DNA of 8,414 nucleotides from Actinomycetota bacterium (GCA_016210805.1 JACQTL010000164.1:1-8414), one strand, 5' to 3'; positions 1 to 7,586 are shown, counted from the stretch's first letter. The notes: a model not told the origin generated them from the letters alone. Program-made: numbers and translations.

Positions 1-1
1 G

Positions 2-457
2 GCGGCCGCGGTGCTGGGGAGGGAGGGGCTCCTGACGGCCTGGCGGCCGGACTCCTACACCTCGACGTTCCTGACCAACGCGGTGAACCTGGCCGCGGCC
101 GTCGCGGCGGTCCGGGTCGTCGTGGAGGAGGACCTCCCCGGCCGGGCGGCGCGGATCGGGCCCCCGGCGATGGAGAGCCTCGCCGGGCTGCTGGCCGGCC
201 ACCCCGCCGTGGCCGAGGTCCGGGGCCGGGGGCTGTGGCTCGGGGTCGAGCTGGTCGATCCCGAGGGTGCCCCGGATCCCTCCACGGCCCGCGCCGCGCA
301 GCGCCTCCTCCGGGGCCGTGGCGTGCTGGTGGGCCTGGGGGGCCACGACGAGAACGTGCTGAAGGTCTCGCCGCCACTGGTGATCGACGAGGACGAGCTC
401 GAGCGAGGGCTCCGCGAGCTGGCGGCGGCCGTGGACGAGGTGGGGGAGGGCGGGTGA
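2..457 (+). CDS. Class III PLP-dependent aminotransferase, 3' end (partial)
   Basis: This is the C-terminal part of a fold-type I, class III aminotransferase (acetylornithine / 4-aminobutyrate / omega-amino-acid group), running in from the left edge with about 151 codons visible. Such enzymes move an amino group to a keto acid using pyridoxal phosphate. Visible landmarks are the STFLTNAVNLAAA stretch, equivalent to the family's STFggNPlacaAA segment just after the cofactor lysine, then GRGLWLGVEL, and a C-terminal NVLKVSPPLVID block followed by a final helix. The catalytic lysine lies upstream of the window, so its presence cannot be confirmed. The stop TGA (455-457) overlaps the GTG start of the aldehyde dehydrogenase gene, implying one transcript and translational coupling. 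The neighbouring aldehyde dehydrogenase and flavin oxidase suggest amine or omega-amino acid breakdown rather than arginine synthesis. Family is clear; substrate is unknown. Confidence 0.88.
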   Translation, partial: AAAVLGREGLLTAWRPDSYTSTFLTNAVNLAAAVAAVRVVVEEDLPGRAARIGPPAMESLAGLLAGHPAVAEVRGRGLWLGVELVDPEGAPDPSTARAAQRLLRGRGVLVGLGGHDENVLKVSPPLVIDEDELERGLRELAAAVDEVGEGG

Positions 458-1941
458 GGGAGCTCCGGAACCACGTGGGAGGCCGGTGGGTGATCCCGGG
501 CGACGAGCTCTTCGAGAGCACCAGCCCCTCGACCGGGGAGGTGGTCGCCACGGCCCCGGTCACCTTCGCCGACGGCGTGGACGAGGCGGCGAAGGCGGCC
601 CGGGCCGCGTTCGAGGACGGCTCCTGGCGGCGGGCCAGGGGATCGGACCGCGGCGCCGCGCTGCTCGCCTTGGCCGACGCCCTGGAGGAGCGGGAGGCCG
701 AGGTCGGGGAGCTGATGGCCAGGGAGATGGGCAAGCCCGTCCGCATCGCCCGGGGCCGGGAGGTGGCCGGCGCCGTGGACCGCCTCCGCTACTTCGCCGG
801 GGCCGCCCGCCTGGTCTCCGGCCGGTTCACCGGGGCCTCGGTCGAGGAGCTGTGGGACATGGAGGTCCCCGAGCCCGTGGGGGTCTGCGCGCTGATCGTC
901 CCCTGGAACGACCCCGTGGACCTGGCCGTCCGCAAGATGGGGGCCGCGCTGGCCGTGGGCTGCTCGGTGGTGGTGAAGCCGTCCGAGGTGACCCCGGCTT
1001 CCACCGCCGTCCTCTTCGAGATCGCCGACGAGCTCGACCTGTTCCCGCCGGGCGTGATCAACCTGATCCACGGCCCGGGGAACCCCACCGGGGAGGCGCT
1101 GGTCGGGCACCTCGACGTGGACAAGGTCTCGTTCACGGGCAGCACCGGGACGGGGCGGCGGATCATGGAGGTGGCCTCTCGCCGCCTGGCCCGGGTCTCG
1201 CTGGAGTGCGGGGGGAAGGCCCCGGCCGTGGTCTTCGCCGACGCCGACCTGGACAGGTGCCTGGACGCCCTGACCTACGGGGCCTTCATGTACGCCGGGC
1301 AGTCGTGCACCGCGTGCACGCGGCTGATCGTGGAGGACGCCGTCCACGACCGGGTCGTCGAGGGCATCGTCCGGCGCTCCCGGGACCTGGCCATGGGGGA
1401 CCCCCTGGAGGAGGCCACGTTCGTCGGCCCCATGGCCTCCCGTGAGCAGTACGATAGGGCCGTCGGCTTCCTGGAGCTCGGCCTGTCCGAGGGGGCCACG
1501 GCGGCCCTGGGCGGCGAGCCCGGCGGCGACGACCTGTACCTGGCCCCCACGGTGCTCCTCGACGTCCCGCACGCAGGGAAGGTGGCCACCGAGGAGATCT
1601 TCGGGCCGATCCTCGCCGTGCACCGGTTCTCCGACGAGGCGGAGGCCCTGGCCCTGGCCAACGGGACCCGCTACGGCCTGGCCGGCTCCGTGTGGTCCCA
1701 GGACATCAGCCGAGCCCTCCGCATCGCCCGGCGGCTCGACGTCGCGGACGTGTGGGTGAACACCCACTACGTGAGGCAGGCCGAGACGTCTTTCGGGGGC
1801 CGGCACCTCTCCGGGATCGGCCGGGAGCTCGGCATGGCCGGGGTCGAGGAGTACCTCTCGTGGAAGCGGGTGTGCATCGACACCAGGTCGAGCTACCACC
1901 TGAAGGACTGGTTCGAGGGGGGCGAGGGGTTCCGTGGGTAG
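454..1941 (+). CDS. NAD(P)-dependent aldehyde dehydrogenase
   Basis: A complete ALDH-superfamily enzyme of 495 residues, the usual length, which oxidises an aldehyde to the acid in the cytoplasm. The chosen start is the GTG at 454, in a GTGA overlap with the preceding stop and just after a purine-rich GGGGGAGGG run; it gives a typical N-terminus (LRNHVGGRW). The open frame continues upstream, but that part is arginine/glycine-rich junk. Family motifs are in order: IVPWN with the catalytic-site Asn152, VVVKPSE with cofactor-binding Lys175, FTGSTGTG at 227-234, general-base Glu251 in LECGGK, nucleophile Cys285 in GQSC, EEIFGP at 380-385, and GRHLSGIGRELG near the C-terminus. Unusual are Cys252 beside the base and Cys288 three residues after the nucleophile. 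Motifs resemble broad-range aminoaldehyde/betaine-aldehyde-type enzymes, but substrate is an inference from neighbours only. Confidence 0.95.
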   Translation: MRELRNHVGGRWVIPGDELFESTSPSTGEVVATAPVTFADGVDEAAKAARAAFEDGSWRRARGSDRGAALLALADALEEREAEVGELMAREMGKPVRIARGREVAGAVDRLRYFAGAARLVSGRFTGASVEELWDMEVPEPVGVCALIVPWNDPVDLAVRKMGAALAVGCSVVVKPSEVTPASTAVLFEIADELDLFPPGVINLIHGPGNPTGEALVGHLDVDKVSFTGSTGTGRRIMEVASRRLARVSLECGGKAPAVVFADADLDRCLDALTYGAFMYAGQSCTACTRLIVEDAVHDRVVEGIVRRSRDLAMGDPLEEATFVGPMASREQYDRAVGFLELGLSEGATAALGGEPGGDDLYLAPTVLLDVPHAGKVATEEIFGPILAVHRFSDEAEALALANGTRYGLAGSVWSQDISRALRIARRLDVADVWVNTHYVRQAETSFGGRHLSGIGRELGMAGVEEYLSWKRVCIDTRSSYHLKDWFEGGEGFRG

Positions 1942-1947
1942 GTCGGC

Positions 1948-3180
1948 GTGAGCCGGGGGGACGCCCCCCACGCCGTGGTGGTGGGCGCCGGGATCGTCGG
2001 CGCGGCCACCGCCTACGAGCTGGCCCGCCGGGGCTGGGCGGTCACCGTGCTCGACCGGCACGAGGCCGCGTGGGGGGCCTCCGGCCGGAACCCGGGCTTC
2101 GTGTGGCTCCACACGCGGGCCGCGGGGATCCAGATGGAGCTCGGCCTGGCCGGCCGCCGCCTGTACGACGAGCTCGTCGAGGAGCTCGACGACTTCGAGT
2201 TCCGGGCCTCCGGGGGGATGGTCTTCTTCCTCGACGAGGCCCAGGAGAAGGTGGTCCGGGCGTTCGTCGACGACCGGCGAGCGGCCGGGCTCCCCATGGA
2301 GCTGCTGGACGGTGCCGCGGCCCGGGAGGCGTGCCCCGTGCTCCCCGAGAGGGTGGCCGGGGCCACGTGGAACCCCCTCGACGCCCACATCCGGACGTCC
2401 GCGCTGGTCGCCGCGCTGCTGGAGGCGGCCGGGAGGCAGGGCCCGGAGGTGCGCGTGGTCCAGGGGACGGCCGCGGTGGGGCTGGAGGTCGCGGCAGGTC
2501 GGTGCACCGGCGCTCGCACGGAGGCCGGGGTGGTGGGCGGCGACGCCGTGGTCCTGGCCGCCGGGGTGTGGACCCCGGAGCTCCTGGGTCCCCTGGGGCT
2601 CCCGCTGGAGCTCGTGCCCATGCGCCTGCAGGTGGCGGAGACCGAGCCGGCCCCGTTCCGGTTCGGGCCGCTGCTCTACGGGCCCACGGCCCTCAAGCAG
2701 TACGCGTTCGTCCGCGAGCTGCCGGGGTACGAGGAGGACCCCTTCTGGCACCCCCTGGAGCGGAGCTTCCCGGGGGTCGAGTTCCTGGAGCTCGCCGCGC
2801 AGCGCCGGGACGGGCGGGTCCTGCTCGGCTGCCCGATGGACTTCCCGGGGATGGACGACCGGCCCACGCTGGCCGGGCTGGGCCTGACCTCGGCGGTGCT
2901 GGCCGACTCGCTGCCCGCCCTGGCCGGCCTGTCCGTGGAGCGGAACTGGGCCGGGCTGCTCCCCCAGACCCGCGACGCGCTCCCGGTGCTCGGTCCGGTG
3001 CCGGGGGTGGACGGGCTGGTCCTGGCCACCGGCCACGTGTTCGGGAACCTGGCCGGCCCGATCAGCGGCCGGCTGGTGGCCCAGGTCCTGGCCGGCGAGG
3101 AGCCCGACCTCGACCTCTCGCCCTTCCGGGCCGACCGCCCCGCCGTGGCCGAGCCGCTGGACCGGCACGGCCACTGGTAG
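1948..3180 (+). CDS. FAD-dependent oxidoreductase, DAO family (glycine/D-amino acid oxidase-like)
   Basis: A 410-residue flavoprotein of the D-amino-acid oxidase/glycine oxidase/sarcosine oxidase fold, which oxidises a primary or secondary amine to an imine, releasing an aldehyde or keto acid. The Rossmann motif GAGIVG lies at residues 13-18, and strand 2 ends in Asp36, which would bind the FAD adenosine ribose. The family's second flavin motif is present as GASGRNPGF (43-51). The C-terminal half has RNWAGLLPQTRDALPVLG (332 onward) and TGHVFGN (361-367), the usual final FAD-contacting segment. The start is GTG at 1948: the first beta strand begins at about residue 9, so no later start fits. 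The upstream ribosome site is weak (GGGTAGGT just before it). The gene lies six bases after the aldehyde dehydrogenase stop, so it is probably co-transcribed. It could act on an amino acid, polyamine derivative or N-methylated amine; the sequence does not decide. Confidence 0.9.
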   Translation: MSRGDAPHAVVVGAGIVGAATAYELARRGWAVTVLDRHEAAWGASGRNPGFVWLHTRAAGIQMELGLAGRRLYDELVEELDDFEFRASGGMVFFLDEAQEKVVRAFVDDRRAAGLPMELLDGAAAREACPVLPERVAGATWNPLDAHIRTSALVAALLEAAGRQGPEVRVVQGTAAVGLEVAAGRCTGARTEAGVVGGDAVVLAAGVWTPELLGPLGLPLELVPMRLQVAETEPAPFRFGPLLYGPTALKQYAFVRELPGYEEDPFWHPLERSFPGVEFLELAAQRRDGRVLLGCPMDFPGMDDRPTLAGLGLTSAVLADSLPALAGLSVERNWAGLLPQTRDALPVLGPVPGVDGLVLATGHVFGNLAGPISGRLVAQVLAGEEPDLDLSPFRADRPAVAEPLDRHGHW

Positions 3181-3206
3181 CCCCGCCCCGCTGCCTCGGG
3201 CGGCTC

Positions 3207-3212
3207 AAGGAG
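3207..3212 (+). promoter_or_regulatory. Shine-Dalgarno-like AAGGAG upstream of the MoxR gene
   Basis: AAGGAG is the best ribosome-binding match in the 49-base gap before the MoxR ATPase gene. It sits 17 bases before the annotated ATG (3230), longer than normal. At the usual spacing of 8 bases an in-frame ATC (3221) would be met, a very rare start codon. A second purine run (GGAGGG, 3236-3241) directly abuts an in-frame ATG at 3242, too close to serve it. The start of the ATPase is therefore uncertain by a few residues. Confidence 0.35.
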
Positions 3213-3229
3213 CCCCGGGGATCCTCCCG

Positions 3230-4210
3230 ATGCATGGAGGGATGGAGGGGCTCCAGCGCCTATCGGAGACAGCCGGCGCGGTCGAGCGCATCGTCGCCAA
3301 CGTCGAGCGGGTGATCTCGGGCGGCGACAGCGCCGTCCGGTCGGCCGTGCTCTGCCTGCTGTCCGAGGGCAATCTGCTGCTCGAGGGGGTCCCGGGCGTG
3401 GGCAAGACCATGCTGGGCCGGGCGGTGGCCCGGTCGATCGGGGGTACGTTCCACCGGATCCAGGCCACCCCCGACCTGCTGCCCTCCGACCTGACCGGTA
3501 TCTCGGTGTACGACCAGGACCGGAAGCGGTTCGAGTTCGTCCCCGGCCCGATCTTCGCCAACGTCGTCCTGGTCGACGAGATCAACAGGACCACCCCCCG
3601 CACGCAGTCGGCCCTCCTGGAGCCCATGGAGGAGCGCCAGGCCACGGTGGAGGGCGTGACCCACCGGCTCCCCGACCCGTTCTTCCTGGTGGCCACGGAG
3701 AACCCGGTGGAGCACCACGGGACCTACCCGCTCCCCGAGGGACAGCTCGACCGGTTCACGATGGCCGTGCGGGTGGGGTACCCGGAGGGCGAGGAGGCCC
3801 GCGAGGTGGTGACCAGGCAGCTCCGCCGCCACCCCATCGAGGACCTCGAGCCGGTGCTCGAGCCGGCGGACGTGACCCGCCACCAGCACGCCGTGCGAGC
3901 GGTGCACGTCGACGGCGCGGTGGTCGACTACGCCCTCGGGCTGGTGGTGGCCACGCGGTCGCACCCGGACGTGTCGCTGGGGGCGTCCCCGCGGGCCGCC
4001 GTGGCGCTGACCCGCTGCGCGCAGGCCCTTGCCGCGGCGAGCGGGCGCGACTTCGTGCTTCCCGACGACGTGAAGTCCCTGGCCCCGGACGTGCTGGCCC
4101 ACCGCCTGCTGGTCCGGTCCCGGCCCCGGTCCGGGTCGGAGGTCGGGCGCCGGGTGGTGGGCGAGCTCCTCGAGCAGCTCCCCGTGCCACTCAGCGTGGC
4201 CGGCTCGTAG
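3230..4210 (+). CDS. MoxR-family AAA+ ATPase
   Basis: A 326-residue MoxR-type AAA+ ATPase, the usual length for the family. These act as chaperone-like ATPases that activate or assemble partner proteins, usually via vWA proteins encoded next door. Seen in order are: Walker A GVPGVGKT at residues 53-60, the MoxR signature QATPDLLPSDLTG (78-90), Walker B VLVDEINR with Asp116-Glu117, sensor-1 region ATENPVEHHGTYPLPEGQLDRF-like block at 155-176 (Asn158), and the lid-domain motif ASPRAA around 252-257, then GRDFVLPDDV and AHR at 290-292. All catalytic elements look intact. The first ATG is used; Met5 at 3242 is an alternative that does not affect the domain. The DUF58 gene follows after four bases, marking an operon. 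The preceding flavin oxidase gene is 49 bases upstream on the same strand, so read-through transcription is possible. Confidence 0.95.
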   Translation: MHGGMEGLQRLSETAGAVERIVANVERVISGGDSAVRSAVLCLLSEGNLLLEGVPGVGKTMLGRAVARSIGGTFHRIQATPDLLPSDLTGISVYDQDRKRFEFVPGPIFANVVLVDEINRTTPRTQSALLEPMEERQATVEGVTHRLPDPFFLVATENPVEHHGTYPLPEGQLDRFTMAVRVGYPEGEEAREVVTRQLRRHPIEDLEPVLEPADVTRHQHAVRAVHVDGAVVDYALGLVVATRSHPDVSLGASPRAAVALTRCAQALAAASGRDFVLPDDVKSLAPDVLAHRLLVRSRPRSGSEVGRRVVGELLEQLPVPLSVAGS

Positions 4211-4214
4211 GGCG

Positions 4215-5459
4215 ATGCCCCGGATCCGGCTCCGCCGCCGGGCCGCAACGCTCCCGGTCGGCGCGCTCCTGCTGTTCCTGGTGGGGACGAACGTCCAGGC
4301 AGGGTGGCTGTTCGTCCTCTCCTCGCTGCTCCTCGGTGCGACCGTGGCCGGGGTGGTCCTCCCGCCGCTCATGGTCCGTCGGGTCCGGGTGATCCGCCGG
4401 GCCCCGGCCGAGGCCTTCGTGGGCGAGCGGGTCGGTGTGGACCTGGTCGTCGAGAACCCCGCCCGGCGGCCGAGGCTCTCCGTCGCCGTCCGGGACCCGC
4501 ACGTCGCCCCGGCGGCGGCGTTCGTGCCCTGGCTGGGCGCCGGGGACACCGTCACCGCGAGCACGATCCGCCTTGCGGCCAGGCGCGGCGTGGTGGAGGG
4601 CGGTCCCGTCGTGGTGGCCTCTTCGGCGCCGTTCGGGGTGGCCGAGGCCCGGAGCTCGGTGCCGGCGGGAGGCGGCCGGACCGTGATCTTCCCCCGGGTC
4701 GTCCCGGTGGCCGCCCTGCCCCTGCTCGAACCCGGCGTGCGGGGCGGCGAGGATGCCGTGCCCAGCCACGCCCGGGGGGAGGGGTACGACTTCCTGGGGG
4801 TCCGGGAGTACCGGCGGGGCGACAGCCTCCGCCGGGTGCACTGGCCCTCGACGGCCCGGCACGGCTCGCTGGTCGTCCGGGAGTTCGAGCAGGACCGTCC
4901 GGCCCGCCTCGTGGCGCTGGTGGACACGTGGGCCGACGCGGGGCGGACGGACGGGCACGCCGAGACGGCGCTTGACCTGTGCTGCGCGGCGGCGGCCTCG
5001 ATCGCCCTGGCGGCGCTCGGCGCCGGTCACGGGGTGGCCCTGGCCGCCGGCCGCCGCGGCGAGGTCGCCCCGCCCGCGGAGATGGAGCGCCGGGACGCGC
5101 TGGCGTTCCTGGCCGAGCTGGAGGCGCCCGGCGGGGTCTCTCTCGCGGTGGCCCTGGAGGCGGTGGGCGGGGCGATCCAGGGCCCGGCCGCGCTCCTCCT
5201 GGCCTTCGCGTCCTGGAGGCCGAACTCGGCCCGGGCCCTGCTGCCCGCAGTGGGCCGGCTCACGGCGAGGGGGGTCCGGGTGGCCGCGGCCGTCGTGGAC
5301 CCGGCTTCCCTCCGGCCCGAGGCCGCGGTGCTGAGCGCCCGGGAGCTGCGGGAGCTCGTGAGCGAGCTCGCCACCGAGGGCGTGGACGTCTACCCGATCC
5401 GACCCGAGGAGGACCTGGCGGCATGCCTGGCGGGCGAGCCGTCCGTCGTGGCCGGGTGA
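4215..5459 (+). CDS. DUF58 domain protein, membrane-anchored, vWA-like
   Basis: A 414-residue DUF58 protein. The basic N-terminus (RIRLRRR) precedes two hydrophobic helices at about 12-25 and 30-50, so it is anchored in the inner membrane with most of the chain probably cytoplasmic. A beta-rich segment (about 55-170) precedes the DUF58 signature at 191-215: YDFLGVREYRRGD, HW and TAR, nearly canonical. The C-terminal part has the vWA-like fold starting LVALVDTWAD. The metal-binding DxSxS of true vWA domains is here D237-T-W-A-D, so the two serines are missing. DUF58 proteins are thought to be adaptors or substrates of the MoxR ATPase encoded just upstream. The ATG at 4215 follows the ATPase stop by four bases. 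Its stop overlaps the start of the transglutaminase gene. The biochemical role of the family is not well established. Confidence 0.92.
   Translation: MPRIRLRRRAATLPVGALLLFLVGTNVQAGWLFVLSSLLLGATVAGVVLPPLMVRRVRVIRRAPAEAFVGERVGVDLVVENPARRPRLSVAVRDPHVAPAAAFVPWLGAGDTVTASTIRLAARRGVVEGGPVVVASSAPFGVAEARSSVPAGGGRTVIFPRVVPVAALPLLEPGVRGGEDAVPSHARGEGYDFLGVREYRRGDSLRRVHWPSTARHGSLVVREFEQDRPARLVALVDTWADAGRTDGHAETALDLCCAAAASIALAALGAGHGVALAAGRRGEVAPPAEMERRDALAFLAELEAPGGVSLAVALEAVGGAIQGPAALLLAFASWRPNSARALLPAVGRLTARGVRVAAAVVDPASLRPEAAVLSARELRELVSELATEGVDVYPIRPEEDLAACLAGEPSVVAG
5406..5412 (+). promoter_or_regulatory. Candidate ribosome-binding site GAGGAGG for the transglutaminase gene
   Basis: GAGGAGG lies 10 bases before an in-frame ATG (5423) and inside the last codons of the DUF58 gene. 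It favours ATG 5423 over the later GTG 5456 as the start of the next gene. Because these bases also encode Pro-Glu-Glu-Asp in GC-rich DNA, the match could be chance. Confidence 0.4.
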
Positions 5460-7585
5460 GGCAGGGGCCGGAGGACTCCCGGGTCCTCCGGGTCCTCGTC
5501 CTGGCCATCACCCTGCTCAGCGTGGGCGCGGTCGCCGCCGTGGGGGCCGTGGACCTCCCCACCGCCGCAGCCTCGTTCCTGCTGGTCCCCGCGGGGTCGT
5601 GGCTCGCGTACAGGCGCCGCGGGAAGGCCAACACCGGCCTGAAGGCGGTCATCGCGCTGGGCCTGGTGGCGGCCCTGGGCGCATTCGTGGCCCGGGTCCA
5701 GCAGGCCCAGTCCGTGGACGAGGCCAGGCACACCCTCGGGTCGCTGTTCGTGTGGGTCCAGGTGCTGCACGCGTTCGACCTCCCCCGCCGGCGGGACCTG
5801 GCCTTCTCGGTGCTCGCCGGCGTGGCCCTGGTGGCCGAGGCGGGGTCGCTGTCGCTCGACGCCACGTTCGGGCTGTTCCTCCTCCCGTTCGCGGTCCTGT
5901 GCGGGCTGTGGCTCTACCTCTCGGACCGGGCCCGGGGGAGGGACGAGGGCGGCGCGGGCCGGCTCGTCCGCTCCCGGCATGCCGGCCGGCGGGTCCGACG
6001 GATCGCCGCCCCGGCCCGGACCGTGGCCGGCGCCCTGGCCGCGGTGGCCGTGGCCGGCGCCGCCGCGTTCCTGGCCACGCCGAGGTTCCCGGGAACGCTG
6101 GTCATCGCCCCGCCCTTCTCCCTGGTCAGCCGGGTGGCCGTGCCGGGGTTCTCGGGGGGAGTGGTGAACCCGGACGTCCCGTCGTCGGGGAGCGGCAGCG
6201 TCGAGGCCGTGCGGGGGGTGGGCTACCCGGGGTTCGGGAGCGAGGTCGACCTCCGCGTGCGGGGCGTCCTCTCGGACCGCCTGGTGATGCGGGTCCGGTC
6301 GCCGGAGGCGGCGTTCTGGCGGGGCCAGGCGTACGACACGTTCGACGGCACGACCTGGACGGCGCCGGGCTCGGAGATCGTCAAGGTGGGCAAGCAGTTC
6401 GGGGAGTACGGCCAGGCCGTCCTCGTGCCGATCACCGACCCACCCGGGCTGGGCACCAGGACCCTGGTCCAGACGTTCTACGTCGAGCGGCGCCAGCCCA
6501 ACATCGTCTTCGCCGCGTTCCAGCCCCGGGAGGTGTACTTCCCGGCCGACTTCCTGGCCGTGGACGGGTTCGGCTCGGTCCGATCTCCGATCATCCTCGA
6601 GCCGGAGACCGTGTACAGCGTCGTGTCCGAGGTCCCCGTGACCACCCCGGGGCTGCTCCGCTCGAGCGAGGGAGTGCCGTGGCCCGAGGAGATCGTGTCG
6701 CGGTACACGCAGCTCCCCGCTGGGCTCCCGGCCCGGGTGGTCGAGCTGGCCCACCGGATCGCCGACCAGGAGCCCACCGTGTACGACAAGGTCATGGCGG
6801 TGCAGCGGTGGCTCCGGGAGAACACGAGGTACCGGCTGGACATCCCTCCCGACCCGCCCGGCGCCGACGCCGTGGACCACTTCCTGTTCGAGCGTCGCGA
6901 GGGCTACTGCGAGCACATCGCCAGCGCCATGGCCGTGCTGCTCCGGGCGGTGGGGATCCCCACCCGGTTCGCGGTCGGCTTCGACGCGGGGGACCGGAAC
7001 CTGCTGACCGGCTACTTCGAGGTCAGGGAATCGGATGCGCACTCGTGGGTCGAGGTCTTCCACCCCGGAGTGGGCTGGGTGGAGTACGACCCCACCCACG
7101 AGGTCCCCATCGCCGATCCCGGCGCGGGGTCCAGGTTCATCGCCCCGGAGGTCTTCGCCGCGATCGGCCGGTGGCTGTCGGGGGTGATCCCGGACCCGGT
7201 GAAGGCCGCGGTCGGAGCACTGGGCAGCGCGTGGCCGTGGGCGGCCGTGGCGACGGTGATCGCGGCGGGCATGTGGCTCCTGCGCCGGAGAGGGGGTCGA
7301 CGTGCGCGAAGGCCTCCGCCGGTCGGCGCCGAGGCCGCGTTCGAGGCGATGTGCCGGACCTTCGAGCGCCGGGGGTCGCCGAGACCGGCCAGCCGCACCC
7401 CGAGCGAGCACCTCGACGCGCTCCTGGCGTCGGACCCCCTGGCCCGCGAGGCGAGCGCCGACCTCGAGCGCATCGTCAGGACGTTCGAACGGGAACGGTT
7501 CTCCCCCCGCCCGCCCGCCGAGGAGGAGGTGGAGGCGGCCCTGGCCGCGGCGGCCGGCCTCCCGTCGCGCCCGTCCACCCGCTGA
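5423..7585 (+). CDS. Membrane transglutaminase-like protein (TgpA type: DUF3488, transglutaminase core, DUF4129)
   Basis: A 720-residue polytopic membrane protein. The N-terminal DUF3488-like region has about six hydrophobic helices (roughly 21-43, 46-63, 72-90, 126-143, 147-167, 199-218), with the typical HAFDLPRRRDLAFS loop at 116-129. A large domain outside the membrane carries FWRGQAYDTFDG..W (298-312) and then the transglutaminase-like core, whose triad is visible: Cys496 in GYCEH, His540 in DAHSW, Asp556 in EYDPT. Another helix (about 603-621) leads to an arginine-rich stretch and a DUF4129-like tail (about 635-715). Length and architecture match TgpA-like proteins, whose core probably acts on cell-surface proteins or peptides as a protease or cross-linker. 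The start is uncertain: ATG 5423 has a GAGGAGG site; GTG 5456 would give 709 residues and a GTGA overlap with the DUF58 stop. Third gene of the MoxR operon. Confidence 0.93.
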   Translation: MPGGRAVRRGRVRQGPEDSRVLRVLVLAITLLSVGAVAAVGAVDLPTAAASFLLVPAGSWLAYRRRGKANTGLKAVIALGLVAALGAFVARVQQAQSVDEARHTLGSLFVWVQVLHAFDLPRRRDLAFSVLAGVALVAEAGSLSLDATFGLFLLPFAVLCGLWLYLSDRARGRDEGGAGRLVRSRHAGRRVRRIAAPARTVAGALAAVAVAGAAAFLATPRFPGTLVIAPPFSLVSRVAVPGFSGGVVNPDVPSSGSGSVEAVRGVGYPGFGSEVDLRVRGVLSDRLVMRVRSPEAAFWRGQAYDTFDGTTWTAPGSEIVKVGKQFGEYGQAVLVPITDPPGLGTRTLVQTFYVERRQPNIVFAAFQPREVYFPADFLAVDGFGSVRSPIILEPETVYSVVSEVPVTTPGLLRSSEGVPWPEEIVSRYTQLPAGLPARVVELAHRIADQEPTVYDKVMAVQRWLRENTRYRLDIPPDPPGADAVDHFLFERREGYCEHIASAMAVLLRAVGIPTRFAVGFDAGDRNLLTGYFEVRESDAHSWVEVFHPGVGWVEYDPTHEVPIADPGAGSRFIAPEVFAAIGRWLSGVIPDPVKAAVGALGSAWPWAAVATVIAAGMWLLRRRGGRRARRPPPVGAEAAFEAMCRTFERRGSPRPASRTPSEHLDALLASDPLAREASADLERIVRTFERERFSPRPPAEEEVEAALAAAAGLPSRPSTR

Positions 7586-7586
7586 G

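Noticed and set aside
235..453. In-frame upstream extension of the aldehyde dehydrogenase
   Set aside because: It would overlap the aminotransferase in another frame, and its residues are low-complexity Arg/Gly/Ala. The GTG at 454 gives the normal family N-terminus.
2167..2190. 12-base palindrome GACGAGCTCGTC followed by a GTCGAG/CTCGAC inverted repeat
   Set aside because: It lies inside the flavin oxidase gene and encodes a normal Asp/Glu/Leu-rich helix. GAC, GAG, CTC and GTC codon preference explains it without a binding site.
55..3174. Open frame of over 1000 codons on the minus strand, antisense to the three metabolic genes
   Set aside because: Its translation is dominated by Gly, Pro, Arg, His and Ala with no recognisable domain, and it mirrors genes with strong family motifs. 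Long antisense frames are expected when third positions are almost always G or C.
3190..3204. Short hairpin GCTGCC-TCG-GGCGGC after the flavin oxidase gene
   Set aside because: Six pairs including one G-T wobble with no T-tract is weak for DNA of this composition, so I did not call it a terminator.
3260..4927. Minus-strand open frame of 555 codons opposite MoxR and DUF58
   Set aside because: It has no domain signal and a biased composition, while the plus strand carries complete, motif-rich proteins.
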